Part shown: one piece after another, positions 32,901 to 45,213 of the stretch
Layout of the letters: every line of letters starts with the position of its first letter
Numbering within the stretch: position 1 is the first letter of the stretch
Origin: Caenorhabditis remanei
Taxonomy: Eukaryota; Nematoda; Chromadorea; Rhabditida; Rhabditidae
Direction: 5' to 3'
Assembly (NCBI RefSeq): GCF_010183535.1
Contig: NC_071330.1
Span: forward strand, 13,249,717-13,313,716
Length of the DNA: 64,000 nt
Notes under the pieces: generated by a model
The model's database searches: none
Told to the model about the DNA's origin: nothing
The model's input: only the letters and a program-made list of their open reading frames with translations
Program-made: the position numbers and the translations under genes

Positions 32901-33665
32901 GGAGAAATTAGTTTAACGCGTCAACATAAATCCAACTGAAATTTTAACCGGAATACTATAAGGGTGGTCAATGAGACGCCGTCGACCCGACCTGACCCGT
33001 CCCGGTTTGAACCAAAATTTGAATTTTTTGCTTTTATAAAGTCTAGTTTTTGACTAAAAACAAACATTCAACCAAAAGATGAATATTTATGCTACATAAT
33101 TTAAGCACTTTCACTCTGAAATTTCAAAAAAAGATCGAAATATTTTTGATGAGTACTCATTTTCGAACCCGGGCCGGTCTGCTTTTTGACAAGTTTGGTT
33201 TATCCTAATTATTGTTTATCAATATCTTATATATTACATATTGTTATTATACCAGTCGGTTAGCGCACCCTAACGGCTGCTCAACCTCTTTTTCTACACC
33301 ACCCGTGTTGAAAATTTGAAGAAATGAATTCATTTGAAGAATGAAAAAGTTCTATAATTATTTCCCCGTAAACTCCTATTTCCCTATTTCCCTATTTCGG
33401 AAACGAAAACCCCTGAATGGCTTGAAAACCGTGTTTTTTCACCTAGTGACCTAGTTGAGACCTATTCTAACTAAAAAAATAGACGGGCATTGCGAGGGGA
33501 AAATTTCTGATCTTTTGGTCCAAGTTCGAAAAAAATCGGTTCAGTAGGAAGGGCGGTAGGATCGGCGACACACACACATACACACAGAATTTGGTGTTTG
33601 TTAATAGTAAAGATAAGTTCTATTTTGAAGACAAAAGTGCCTCTCAGAGTAGCTAAGGTAGGTTA
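32901..33665. other. Decayed hAT-like ends and simple sequence
   Basis: GGGCCGGTCTGC...GACAAGTTTGG at 33172 and GACCCGACCTGACCCGTCCC at 32984 look like remnants of the 28.35 kb element family; a CACACACACATACACACA tract is at 33572. No gene. Confidence 0.45.
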
Positions 33666-34680
33666 CTATTTCCGGAATATCTTCCAAAATTCGAGGATCC
33701 TCTTTGGGGGAATATCCAAATTGATAAGGATTTTTTGCCCCCCTCCCTGGTTTCTGTCTTGGTGATTAAAGTGATTTGCACGTCCTCGTGAAAACCCTTG
33801 ATTTCTGGGAGTGTTTAACCTACAGTGGTTACTATTCCCAATTTGCTCAATCATTCTTCTTTGTCTTTTGGATTCAATTGTTAATTCTCGAATTTGTTCT
33901 CTCACTATCAGACTCTCTTCTTCTTCGGTCTGAGATTTTTACTCTATCAATTAAGTTTATAGTCTCTTCATCTTCTTCTTTTATTATTTCTTCCATCTTT
34001 TCGGCCAGGAATATAGCCTCCTCAAGATCTTCAGGGATATCCTTTTCCAGCATCTTAACTTTGATTCGTGAAGGGAGACTCTGAATAAATCGGTTAATGG
34101 TGATTTCGGTTCTTTGTTCGTTTTCCAATCCTGGAAATGATGTTCTGGTCACATTTTCAATCCTTTTTGCAAATCTCACCATTGACTCTGTGGTCTTCTT
34201 TGTTGTCTTGGATAGTTCATTCAAAGCTTTGTCTCTTCCACTGCTTACTCTCAATATTTCAGCTAGGGCTTGAGTTGCCAATCCGAAATCAGTTTTTTCT
34301 TCGTTGGAAAGTCCGTCATATTTGAGCCTGGCTGATGCACTCAGCATCCTCGGGAATACAGCTATGGTGAGCTGCCTGCCAAGGCGCAGAGAATTGGACT
34401 CGCGGACAAATTTTTCAATCCACTGGACATATGGATCTTCGTCCTTTTTACCAGAGAATCTTGGCATTGTGGTAAGCAACGCCTCCATGGCAGTTTTATT
34501 ATCTTTAAAATTCATTCGATGCGCAGCTGGAAGATTGACTGCTTCTGCAGCGTCCCCTCCAGGTGCGTTGGCTCTCGCAGTTCCCCTGGCTCCGCGCGCC
34601 TCAGCGGCTGGAACGTTAATACGGGGGGCTGGGTTTCTTGCCGGTGCGCTTAAAATTCTCCTATTTCTCAATTGCAGCAT
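33666..34680 (-). pseudogene. Retrotransposon gag (Ty3/gypsy-like), frameshifted near the 3' end
   Basis: ATG 34680 opens 268 codons: an Ala/Arg-rich N-terminus, then the gag core (MPRFSGKKDEDPYVQW, FPRMLSASARLKYDGL, AEILRVSSG, RFAKRIENVTRTSFPG, a FIQSLPS.IK segment) and a coiled acidic stretch (AEKMEEIIKEEDEE). The frame stops at 33874, while a second frame (REQIRELTIESKRQRR...) continues it to 33666. A pair of LTR-like repeats lies to the right (35527-35812, 36657-36952), in the orientation expected for a 5' LTR. No pol follows. Confidence 0.8.
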
Positions 34681-34689
34681 CTTGTAGAA

Positions 34690-35065
34690 GGATAACGTTT
34701 TCCTCTTTACCCCCTATTTAAATACGCGTTTTATCACTTTTCTGAAAACCGCCTCTTTGACGTCATGATAGTCATTCTGGAATATTTGTTTACTCTGTCC
34801 ATGCCACGTTCTTATCAGTTTCCGTTATAATACCAATGGAACAACCTGTTATGCTTTCTATTACACTTGTCACATTGGGCGCTTTTACGGCTGTCCCCAC
34901 CGTGTGATCGTAGGCAATTGATACACACATCAGTTTGGGGTTTCTACTCCACTGAACTCGTGATTCCCTAGCTTAGAGGGGTCCGAGACGAAGCGTGTTA
35001 GCTTCAAATACTCCATTCATTAGTTGTCATCTGTCTTTCGAGGAATGATTAGCCGTGGCAATGAT
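34690..35065. other. Leader region and terminal exon shared with 38.05-38.16 kb
   Basis: The part 34945-35074 is a near copy of 38035-38160 and begins after an acceptor (TTTTTAG) on the minus strand. Coding potential is short and uncertain. Confidence 0.4.
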
Positions 35066-35123
35066 TTGCCGTATCTAAAAATACAAAAAACATGGTAAAA
35101 CTAAAATAATGAGAAAAACTTAC

Positions 35124-35328
35124 TTTTCATCCACATATCCATTTCGTCAAATATTTCAGTAGAATAATAGAGAGACTTCTTCCTCAGGTTAACGAGTCGA
35201 ACCTGCCGAGCAATAAACATCACTGCTACCTTTCTGAAGATTTGCCTTTCGCAAATCTCCGTATCCGGATAAATGAGAACGAGAAAACGAACTCGGTAGA
35301 TTTTGTGCAGATAGTAATATTCTTGTTT
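35124..35328 (-). CDS. Internal exon of an unknown gene
   Basis: The frame (EYYYLHKIYRVRFLVLIYPD..., FRKVAVMFIARQVRLVNL..., YYSTEIFDEMDMWMK) ends at a strong donor GTAAGTTTTTC. The same exon end, cut short by a P2 block, is found near 38217-38245. Start exon not found. Confidence 0.35.
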
Positions 35329-35526
35329 TTACAGGTGTTACAGGAAAGTAGGTGCGCGCCTCATAAAACTGAATAAAACTTTTAGTGCTAGAATATGGAT
35401 ATTCCTAGGCCTAGTCACTTTCGGCTGGAATAGTAATTCACACTCTCGAATTCTGAGAATCGAGTTCCACAGAAGCAGTATACTTCTGTGAAGAGTGGAA
35501 CCTCCATGTAATAATACATGATTGAT

Positions 35527-35812
35527 AGGGGGTTGTACGGACCCGGACTATCATAGTATTAGATGGATAACCGTCTCATCTCTCGATAAGATCTTAGGTT
35601 TCTCTGTAGGACACCTCTTTTATCTCTGTAGGACACCTCTTTCACACGTTAGTCATTTCTACATATTTGTTCAATAAACTAAAATCAAATAAAGATAAGA
35701 GTACTCAAAAACCGACCTCGAATACTCTGACAAGGAGCATTGTATACACTCCTTATCAGTAGTATTCTCAGTCAGAGAACTATCTAGAAAAAGGGGTCCA
35801 TGACAATATAAA
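35527..35812 (-). repeat. LTR-like repeat, copy 1
   Basis: About 290 bp, roughly 90% identical to 36657-36952. On the minus strand it begins TGTCATGGAC and contains a TATA-like GTATACAATG and, about 80 bp later, a TTTATTGAACAAAT poly(A)-type region. It lies upstream of the gag at 33666-34680. No primer-binding site was seen. Confidence 0.5.
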
Positions 35813-35828
35813 AATATACATAAGTTTC

Positions 35829-36410
35829 AGAATTTAATAAAAATAGTAATACATTTGTCGACGACCATTCAGTAGGAAGTCAGAATATTGAAATGGTCAG
35901 AAAGAGGTATTATTAGGTGATAAGAGAAGAGTTTATTTGATTGTTTGACCAGTCGGTTAGATGCTGAAACGTGTACTGATAACACAGGTACTTTATTTCT
36001 CTTTTATTGGATACGTACGTTTATATTACGAAACGAAAAGGAAAAAACTTTTCGCGGCCAGAAATAAATTCGACACCTTTGCAGTTTTTAGTTGAAAATT
36101 GCCAAGTTTGTGAGTGTGAGTTGAACTCCCTGATGGCATCACAATATTGATTGTTAATAAAGTGTATAGATCACAAGTAAAGCTTCATTTTTGTAGTGGA
36201 CAACTTTTTGCTAGCTCCGCCCATTTTTGAGATATGCGCCTTTGAAACTGTCAGTGAGAAAGAGCGTGCTTCACGGACTTCCCATCTTTAAAGGCGCATA
36301 TCTCTAAAGTGGGCGGAGCTAGCAAAAAGTTGTCAACTACAAAAATGAAGCACTAGTTTTGATCTATGCATGTGTCTTATTCTTTATAGCCAGTACTGCA
36401 GGATTGTCCA
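35829..36410. repeat. P2 block (copy N) and an M1 MITE with the alternative core
   Basis: P2 35829-35886. From about 36068 to 36402 an M1-type MITE with core GCTAGCTCCGCCCA ... GTGGGCGGAGCTAGC replaces the usual core. Confidence 0.75.
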
Positions 36411-36656
36411 TATTTTTCCATATCTGCGCATTCCAGAAAATGTTTACAAATTTTCGTAACCCCTTTTAATTAAAGCCTATAAAATTTATTGAAAAAAAAT
36501 AATTTTCACTTTTGAAATTTTCCTGACCCCTGAACCAAGTGAATTTCAAGAAAAAATTGAAAAGATACTGACAGAGCTTAATTCTGTCCAGAATTGAAAA
36601 AATTAATATTCATAAATTTTTATTACTGTTTGCATCTGTTATAATACTTAAAGATA

Positions 36657-36952
36657 GGGGGCTGTACAGACCCGGACTATCATTGTATTAGATGGATAAC
36701 CTCTCGATAAGATCTTAGGTTTGCAATGTGTAGCGGTTGAATCTCTGTAGGACACCTCTTTTACACGTTTGTCATTTCTACATATTTATTCAATAAACTA
36801 AAATCAAATAAAGATAAGACTATCAAAAACCGACCTCGAATACTCTGACAAGGAGCATTTTATACAGTCCTTATAAGTAGTATTCTCAGTTAGAGAACTA
36901 TCTAGAAAAAGGGGTTGACGTCAGAACTTACGTCCATGACACATCAAAAAAT
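36657..36952 (-). repeat. LTR-like repeat, copy 2 (solo)
   Basis: On the minus strand it has TATAAAATG (36857-36864) followed about 70 bp later by AATAAA (36785-36790), the order expected within an LTR. It ends next to the 3' end of the gene at 36966. Confidence 0.5.
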
Positions 36953-36965
36953 TAAATTATTCATC

Positions 36966-38012
36966 CTAAATTCTGGTCTTCTCATAGTCAGTTGGTCTCA
37001 CAGAGCCGAGTGGATCCACAGTGTCTTCGTCCAGCTTCTGCCTCTTGAATCCAAAGAAGTCATCCGATGTAGCAATTGAATGCTGAAATGTAATAAAATC
37101 AATCAGGTAGGAAATGAATTTAACTTACTGTGAGGTGAAGGTTATGGGCCTCCAAAAACAGAAGTGAAGCACACAAAATTGCTTTGAGCAGTACTCCACA
37201 TTTTTGGTCAACGAAGACCAAGAGGTGCATCAGCCAGAGAGTAGGTGCGTGTCTAAAAATATAGGTTTTATTCAAAAAAATTGTGCATTGCGATTGTCGG
37301 GAGAGGATATTAATTGAGCTGAATCTTATACACTTTACCGTCTGTCAATATCTCTTCTAGAAAATACCCAACTTTGTGAGGGTGTCATGGTTACACTGAT
37401 TGTCCCATTAAATAAATTTTTAATGGATCATACAGAATAAAGAAAGGGCTTTATTTTTGTAGTTGACATATTTTTGTTAGCTCCGCCCACTTTTGAGATA
37501 TCCGCCTTTGAAATTAGCAGAGAGAAAAGGCGTGCTTTACGGACTTCCCATCTTTAAAGGTGCATATCTCAAAAGTGGGCGGAGCTAACAAAAAGTTGTC
37601 AACTACAAAAATAAAGCTTTATCTTTGTTTAATATGTTTTATATATAATTATATAATTTGATCTATGGAACAATCAGTGATACCATGACACTCTCTCAAA
37701 GTTGGTCATTTTCAATTGAAAACGGCCAAAGTTGCTAGAATTATGACTATTACTGTAGTAGGTATCTTTAAGATTTTGTCATTTCTATGTCAAAAATCAA
37801 AAAAAAATCAATTTAAAATGTTCAATATGAAACGATAATGTAAATTCGGACCTTGTATGACAGAGCGGAACCTCTTTGGCTTGAAAAATGGGCTCACTTA
37901 CGAAATTTCTGCAATTTCCTCTTTTTCTTGTTCTTCCCGGCTCTTCAGAAACCTTTCGTAATTTTTTTCTTGAACTTTATCATCGTTTCCGATGATTTCA
38001 TCTTCACCTTGT
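36966..38012 (-). CDS. Single-pass membrane protein of unknown family, three exons (5' end unresolved)
   Basis: Exons 37902-38012, 37129-37252 and 36966-37082 join in frame with good splice sites (GTAAGTGAGC/TATTTTTAG and GTAAGTTAAA/ATTTCAG). The first is acidic and helical (DDKVQEKNYERFLKSREEQEKEE). The second holds a hydrophobic segment (VLLKAILCASLLFLEA). The third is a hydrophilic tail (RQKLDEDTVDPLGSVRPTDY). An M1 MITE (about 37355-37757) sits inside the 649-bp intron. Possible upstream exons lie at 38040-38160 and 38217-38245, the latter beside a P2 block. Confidence 0.5.
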
Positions 38013-38253
38013 CTGTTTACGTCCTTGGGGCGTTTTTACTCCACTGAACTCACGATTCCCCAGATTAGAGCCGTCCGAGACGAAGCGTGTTGGCTTTAAA
38101 TACTCTCCACTCATTACTTGTCATCTGTCTTTTAAGGAATGATTAGCGGTGTCTAAAAGTACACACACATATTACAGAAATAACTAAAATGAAGAGAAAA
38201 ACTTACTTTCTAATCAAATATTGTCGCAGAATATAAAAATATACATCAGTTTC

Positions 38254-38540
38254 AGAATTCAATAAAAATAGTAATACATTTTAGACGACCATACACTAGG
38301 AAGTCAGAATATTAAAATGGTATGGAAGAGGTATTATTGGGTGATAAGAAAGACAAAAGAGTTTATTTGATTGTTTCATTTTGATACTGAAACATGTACT
38401 GATAACAGAGGTACTATTTTATTTCTATTTTGGGTTATGTACGTTTATATTACGGAACGGGTGGGGAAGAGCTTTTCGCGGCCACAAAAATTCGGCCAGC
38501 GCGGCTCTCTTTTATACTTTAAGCGTTCGACATACAATAC
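38254..38540. repeat. P2 block, copy O
   Basis: GAATTCAATAAAAATAG then AGACGACCATACACTAGG, followed by the same ~150 bp as copies L and N. Confidence 0.75.
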
Positions 38541-38840
38541 TGTCTATAAAAAATGCGACATTTGCAGTTTTAAGTTGAAAATGTTCAATTTGTGAGTGTG
38601 AGACAACCTTCCTGATGGTAACACAACTTTATGTGTAATGATCACAATTAGAACTTTATTTTTGAAGTTGACAACTTTTTGTTAGCTCCGCCTACTTTTG
38701 AGATATGCGCCTTTGAAACTGGCAGTGAGAAAGAGCGCGCATCACGGACTTTCCATCTTTAAAGGCGCATATCTCAAAAGTGGGCGGAGCTAACAAAAAG
38801 TTGCCAACTACAAAAATGAAGTTCTATTTGTGATCTATAC
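38541..38840. mobile_element. Left part of an M1 MITE split by the hAT element
   Basis: It starts CAATACTGTCTATAAAAAATG after TA-like sequence, has the GTGGGCGGAGCTAAC core, and breaks at TGATCTATAC. The rest resumes at 46164. Confidence 0.85.
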
Positions 38841-39575
38841 CAGGGACGAGCGGCAATGCCGGGTTGCCGACTTTTTATTCGGCAATGTTTTTTTTTCTAA
38901 ATCTGCTAAATTTTCAAGATGAATTCGACAAACTTTTGTTAGAAAATGAGAACTAGATGGTGGTTGAAGGAGTACGAGCGGAACGTTCATATGAAGTAAT
39001 ACTCGGCGTTTTCGACTTCGAAATTTTGAATTTTAAGCGCCGCCTCCAAATCTGGAAATAGTTAGAGTCTATTCTTGAAGTAGCACGTCATCTACCAACT
39101 TAAAATTGCTTTAGAAATGTCAAAACAACCTCAAACCCTCTCCGAAAAGAATCCCATTTCGCAGATAGTTTGCTAGCTCATTTCTCTCGATTGAATGAAA
39201 AGATGGGTTAATGAGTGAAATAACTGCTCTGCACACCCCTAGATGACATTTAGAACCCCCATCACTGCGTGGACACCTTTCTCTTTTCTTTCTTCACAGA
39301 TATTTGGTCATATCGAGTTTGGGGGAGATGGAATAGGTCACATATCTGTCAGTGTTTTGTTTCGAAGAAAGGAAAAAGTAAGAATTTGTTGTATTAGACA
39401 GTTGTTGAGGAAGGGAGATTGGAGAAACATCTTTAGGATACAGTAATCAGTTCGGTAGAGCGCACGCTGATCTAAAATCGATGATCATTGATGCCTAGTT
39501 CTATACATCTAGTAACAGCCCACACCTATCTTCTAGCTAGGATCGTTAGCGGTTTAGTCAGTCTGAGCGTAGCTT

Positions 39576-40329
39576 CTCGGCAAATGTCGCCAAGTCTAGG
39601 CCAAACTCTGCGGCTGTACAAGTCTAGGCGCAACCTTCCACCAGTCTTGACCCAACTTTGGGTGATCAGAGCCAATGAAATAGGGTCACCAAGTATTGGC
39701 CCAATGTTGGATATTGATTTTCTATTTGGCAGTCACTCATTTAAATTTATTTTATTTTTCCGTTTTAACCCATTTTTACGAGTTTTGAATTTTTTAAAAA
39801 TAATTTTATTTCTATAGAACCGAGAAAATTGTCAACTCTGAATAATCATACGGAAACAACGAAGAGAAATTTTCAAAACACCGCCAATGGAGAGTTAATA
39901 AATGTGAGAATTTTTCTTGAAAGTACGAAATTTTATTCTTGAATTTTAGAGCTCATAGTCAATCGGCTTTCTGGACAACGCCTACATCAACTATGACATC
40001 AACCCCATCACCTTCAACTACATCAGATCTAAAGGAATAATAACTGATACCTTCGAAATATGTAATTTTTCTGTTTTTTAAACATGATTATCCTTCGTTT
40101 TTGTTTTTTTATCTAATAAATTTATGAGTTTTAATGAATTATATTATAAGCAAAACAGGAGAAAATAAAAAAGAAGCGATGCCAGAGCCTGAACCGCGCT
40201 TTCACCAAGCCTACCACCAGTCTCCCACAAGCCTCCCACAAGTCTTGGCCTGCTTTTACGTAACACTTGTGGGAGATGTGCGCCTAGACTTGTGAGAGGC
40301 TCGTGCTAGACTTGGCGACACTTGCCGAG
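39576..40329. mobile_element. Nested inverted-repeat element with AAGTCTAGGC repeats
   Basis: CTCGGCAAATGTCGCCAAGT at the left mirrors ACTTGGCGACACTTGCCGAG at the right. Subterminal AAGTCTAGGC and CCCACAAG repeats lie inside both ends. The centre is non-coding. No clear target duplication. Confidence 0.7.
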
Positions 40330-41256
40330 TTTGTACTTCCCCTTCTTAAAACGGCCTAAAACAATATTAGTATGATTCGAAACCTATTACTTGAAAATAT
40401 TTGTTCAATATGGCTCTTCCTTTTAGAGCAATGGAATCTTATCACTTATCCATCTCTCAGGTGCCACTTCCAAATTCCATTCATCACACCATTCGGTTAT
40501 TATATAACGCGTTCTCAGTAAGACTCGATCAACGTGTGCCCTAGGGCAAGATTTTCAAAAAAACAGATAATATTGGTCATTAGTAACCCATAAAAAAAAT
40601 TTTGAGCTTGGGCTGTGGGTTACGGTAGTACTGTAGGTGCTCTAAGAGCAAAAAAAATTTGTTTTGTTTTTGAACGTAGAACGCTGTAGATATTGTCTTG
40701 AAATGAATACCGTTAGTGTATTTTTATTGTAAAATTTTAAAACATGAAAATAATTTTTGACCAATAACAAAATCAGTCCGTTTTTTCGGAAATTTTGAAA
40801 AAAACTGTAATTTTAATGAAACAAGTAGGAAATACCTTTTTACCACACTATGTTTACATTTTAGCTTTACATCATTGAGAAAAATGCACTTCTAAGTATG
40901 AATATTTGCCAAATTTTCAACTTTTCTCAAAAGTTGATTTTTGAAATACTAATAATGAATACCTTTTTACCACACTAGCTTCACATCACACAACAACACT
41001 TCAACTTCATTTTTTGAAGCATTTTTTGTATTGACATTTTATTAATAATTGTTTTTCATCATTATAAAAAACCCAATATTCCATCAATTCAACCATTTTA
41101 AGTACATAGTCAGTTTCAGGCTCAAATTTACGTATCACGTGGTTAAGCAGTTATTTTTTTCTCTAAATAGTTTTTTAGGACATTAATATTCCAATCCTTG
41201 CTTAATTGAAACGATTTTTAGCATCAATAAGCATTCACTACCAAAACATTTTGCAG
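40330..41256. other. AT-rich hAT interior, no gene
   Basis: It contains a repeated pair AATACCTTTTTACCACAC (40830, 40960) and nothing gene-like. Confidence 0.5.
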
Positions 41257-44200
41257 ATAAGAATGGTGGGGGAAGTTAATATCATAAAAAATACCCTGTT
41301 TTTAGCAATTTCAATTATAATTTTAATGATTTCTATATTGAAAAAAGTCCTGTTTTTAGGAATTTCAATTATAATTTTAATGATTTCTATATTGAAAAAA
41401 GTCCTGTTTTTAGGAATTTCAATTATAATTTTAATGATTTCTAACCCGGGAGGATTCAAACCCGCGTCTACTGAAGTAAACCTCAGCCCGGTTAGTATAG
41501 ACTCCTTCACCCTCTGGTCGAAGTATGTCTATCCGGTACCGACACAGATAAGAATGGTGGGGGAAGTTAATATCATAAAAAATACCCTGTTTTTAGGAAT
41601 TTCAATTATAATTTTAATGATTTCTATATTGAAAAAAGTCCTGTTTTTAGGAATTTCAATTATAATTTTATTGATTTCTATATTGAAAAAAGTCCTGTTT
41701 TTAGGAATTTCAATTATAATTTTAATGATTTCTAACCCGGGAGGATTCAAATCCACGTCTACTGAAGTAAACCTCAGCCCGGTTAGTATAGACTCCTTCA
41801 CCCTCTGGTCGAAGTATGTCTATCCGGTACCGACACAGATAAGAATGGTGGGGGAAGTTAATATCATAAAAAATACCCTGTTTTTAGCAATTTCAATTAT
41901 AATTTTAATGATTTCTATATTGAAAAAAGTCCTGTTTTTAGGAATTTCAATTATAATTTTAATGATTTCTAACCCGGGAGGATTCAAATCCACGTCTACT
42001 GAAGTAAACCTCAGCCCGGTTAGTATAGACTCCTTCACCCTCTGGTCGAAGTATGTCTATCCGGTACCGACACAGATAAGAATGGTGGGGGAAGTTAATA
42101 TCATAAAAAATACCCTGTTTTTAGCAATTTCAATTATAATTTTAATGATTTCTATATTGAAAAAAGTCCTGTTTTTAGGAATTTCAATTATAATTTTAAT
42201 GATTTCTATATTGAAAAAAGTCCTGTTTTTAGGAATTTCAATTATAATTTTATTGATTTCTATATTGAAAAAAGTCCTGTTTTTAGGAATTTCAATTATA
42301 ATTTTAATGATTTCTAACCCGGGAGGATTCAAATCCACGTCTACTGAAGTAAACCTCAGCCCGGTTAGTATAGACTCCTTCACCCTCTGGTCGAAGTATG
42401 TCTATCCGGTACCGACACAGATAAGAATCGTGGGGGAAGTTAATATCATAAAAAATACCCTGTTTTTAGCAATTTCAATTATAATTTTAATGATTTCTAT
42501 ATTGAAAAAAGTCCTGTTTTTAGGAATTTCAATTATAATTTTAATGATTTCTAACCCGGGAGGATTCAAATCCACGTCTACTGAAGTAAACCTCAGCCCG
42601 GTTAGTATAGACTCCTTCACCCTCTGGTCGAAGTATGTCTATCCGGTACCGACACAGATAAGAATGGTGGGGGAAGTTAATATCATAAAAAATACCCTGT
42701 TTTTAGCAATTTCAATTATAATTTTAATGATTTCTATATTGAAAAAAGTCCTGTTTTTAGGAATTTCAATTATAATTTTAATGATTTCTATATTGAAAAA
42801 AGTCCTGTTTTTAGGAATTTCAATTATAATTTTAATGATTTCTATATTGAAAAAAGTCCTGTTTTTAGGAATTTCAATTATAATTTTAATGATTTCTATA
42901 TTGAAAAAAGTCCTGTTTTTAGGAATTTCAATTATAATTTTATTGATTTCTATATTGAAAAAAGTCCTGTTTTTAGGAATTTCAATTATAATTTTAATGA
43001 TTTCTATATTGAAAAAAGTCCTGTTTTTAGGAATTTCAATTATAATTTTAATGATTTCTATATTGAAAAAAGTCCTGTTTTTAGGAATTTCAATTATAAT
43101 TTTATTGATTTCTATATTGAAAAAAGTCCTGTTTTTAGGAATTTCAATTATAATTTTAATGATTTCTATATTGAAAAAAGTCCTGTTTTTAGGAATTTCA
43201 ATTATAATTTTAATGATTTCTATATTGAAAAAAGTCCTGTTTTTAGGAATTTCAATTATAATTTTAATGATTTCTATATTGAAAAAAGTCCTGTTTTTAG
43301 GAATTTCAATTATAATTTTAATGATTTCTATATTGAAAAAAGTCCTGTTTTTAGGAATTTCAATTATAATTTTATTGATTTCTATATTGAAAAAAGTCCT
43401 GTTTTTAGGAATTTCAATTATAATTTTAATGATTTCTATATTGAAAAAAGTCCTGTTTTTAGGAATTTCAATTATAATTTTAATGATTTCTATATTGAAA
43501 AAAGTCCTGTTTTTAGGAATTTCAATTATAATTTTAATGATTTCTATATTGAAAAAAGTCCTGTTTTTAGGAATTTCAATTATAATTTTAATGATTTCTA
43601 TATTGAAAAAAGTCCTGTTTTTAGGAATTTCAATTATAATTTTAATGATTTCTATATTGAAAAAAGTCCTGTTTTTAGGAATTTCAATTATAATTTTAAT
43701 GATTTCTAACCCGGGAGGATTCAAATCCACGTCTACTGAAGTAAACCTCAGCCCGGTTAGTATAGACTCCTTCACCCTCTGGTCGAAGTATGTCTATCCG
43801 GTACCGACACAGATAAGAATGGTGGGGGAAGTTAATATCATAAAAAATACCCTGTTTTTAGGAATTTCAATTATAATTTTAATGATTTCTATATTGAAAA
43901 AAGTCCTGTTTTTAGGAATTTCAATTATAATTTTAATGATTTCTAACCCGGGAGGATTCAAATCCACGTCTACTGAAGTAAACCTCAGCCCGGTTAGTAT
44001 AGACTCCTTCACCCTCTGGTCGAAGTATGTCTATCCGGTACCGACACAGATAAGAATGGTGGGGGAAGTTAATATCATAAAAAATACCCTGTTTTTAGCA
44101 ATTTCAATTATAATTTTAATGATTTCTATATTGAAAAAAGTCCTGTTTTTAGGAATTTCAATTATAATTTTAATGATTTCTAACCCGGGAGGATTCAAAT

Positions 44201-45180
44201 CCACGTCTACTGAAGTAAACCTCAGCCCGGTTAGTATAGACTCCTTCACCCTCTGGTCGAAGTATGTCTATCCGGTACCGACACAGATAAGAATGGTGGG
44301 GGAAGTTAATATCATAAAAAATACCCTGTTTTTAGCAATTTCAATTATAATTTTAATGATTTCTATATTGAAAAAAGTCCTGTTTTTAGGAATTTCAATT
44401 ATAATTTTAATGATTTCTAACCCGGGAGGATTCAAATCCACGTCTACTGAAGTAAACCTCAGCCCGGTTAGTATAGACTCCTTCACCCTCTGGTCGAAGT
44501 ATGTCTATCCGGTACCGACACAGATAAGAATGGTGGGGGAAGTTAATATCATAAAAAATACCCTGTTTTTAGCAATTTCAATTATAATTTTAATGATTTC
44601 TATATTGAAAAAAGTCCTGTTTTTAGGAATTTCAATTATAATTTTAATGATTTCTAACCCGGGAGGATTCAAATCCACGTCTACTGAAGTAAACCTCAGC
44701 CCGGTTAGTATAGACTCCTTCACCCTCTGGTCGAAGTATGTCTATCCGGTACCGACACAGATAAGAATGGTGGGGGAAGTTAATATCATAAAAAATACCC
44801 TGTTTTTAGCAATTTCAATTATAATTTTAATGATTTCTATATTGAAAAAAGTCCTGTTTTTAGGAATTTCAATTATAATTTTATTGATTTCTATATTGAA
44901 AAAAGTCCTGTTTTTAGGAATTTCAATTATAATTTTATTGATTTCTATATTGAAAAAAGTCCTGTTTTTAGGAATTTCAATCATAATTTTAATGATTTCT
45001 ATATTGAAAAAAGTCCTGTTTTTAGCAATTTCAATCATAATTTCATTGATTTCTAACCCGGGAGGATTCAAATCCACGTCTACTGAAGTAAACCTCAGCC
45101 CGGTTAGTATAGACTCCTTCACCCTCTGGTCGAAGTGTGTCTATCCGGTACCGACACAGATAAGAATGGTGGGGGAAGTC
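41257..45180. repeat. Higher-order minisatellite: 54-bp units in 183+54n-bp blocks
   Basis: The basic 54-bp unit (GTCCTGTTTTTAGGAATTTC...) appears 35 times, in runs of 2, 2, 1, 3, 1, 18, 1, 1, 1, 1 and 4. The runs are separated by eleven near-identical linkers containing ACCCGGGAGGATTCAAATCC and GGTTAGTATAGACTCCTTC. Because every length is a multiple of three, long frames stay open: + strand 41206-45213 (1335 codons, repeat VLFLGISIIILMISILKK) and matching frames on the minus strand. This open-frame state follows from the period and is not evidence of coding. Confidence 0.95.
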
Positions 45181-45213
45181 AAAGTTAAGAGCGATAAAGT
45201 ATCTCGATTCTAG

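Noticed and set aside
39440..39500. tRNA gene (CAGTTCGGTAGAGCGC)
   Set aside because: Only a D-arm-like stretch; no T arm, anticodon stem or acceptor pairing.
41257..45180. CRISPR array
   Set aside because: Repeats are contiguous 54-bp units with near-identical linkers, not repeats separated by unique spacers; the setting is eukaryotic.
41206..45213. 1335-codon ORF as a large membrane protein
   Set aside because: It consists of a repeat with all lengths divisible by three, and the reverse strand is equally open; no non-repetitive domain.
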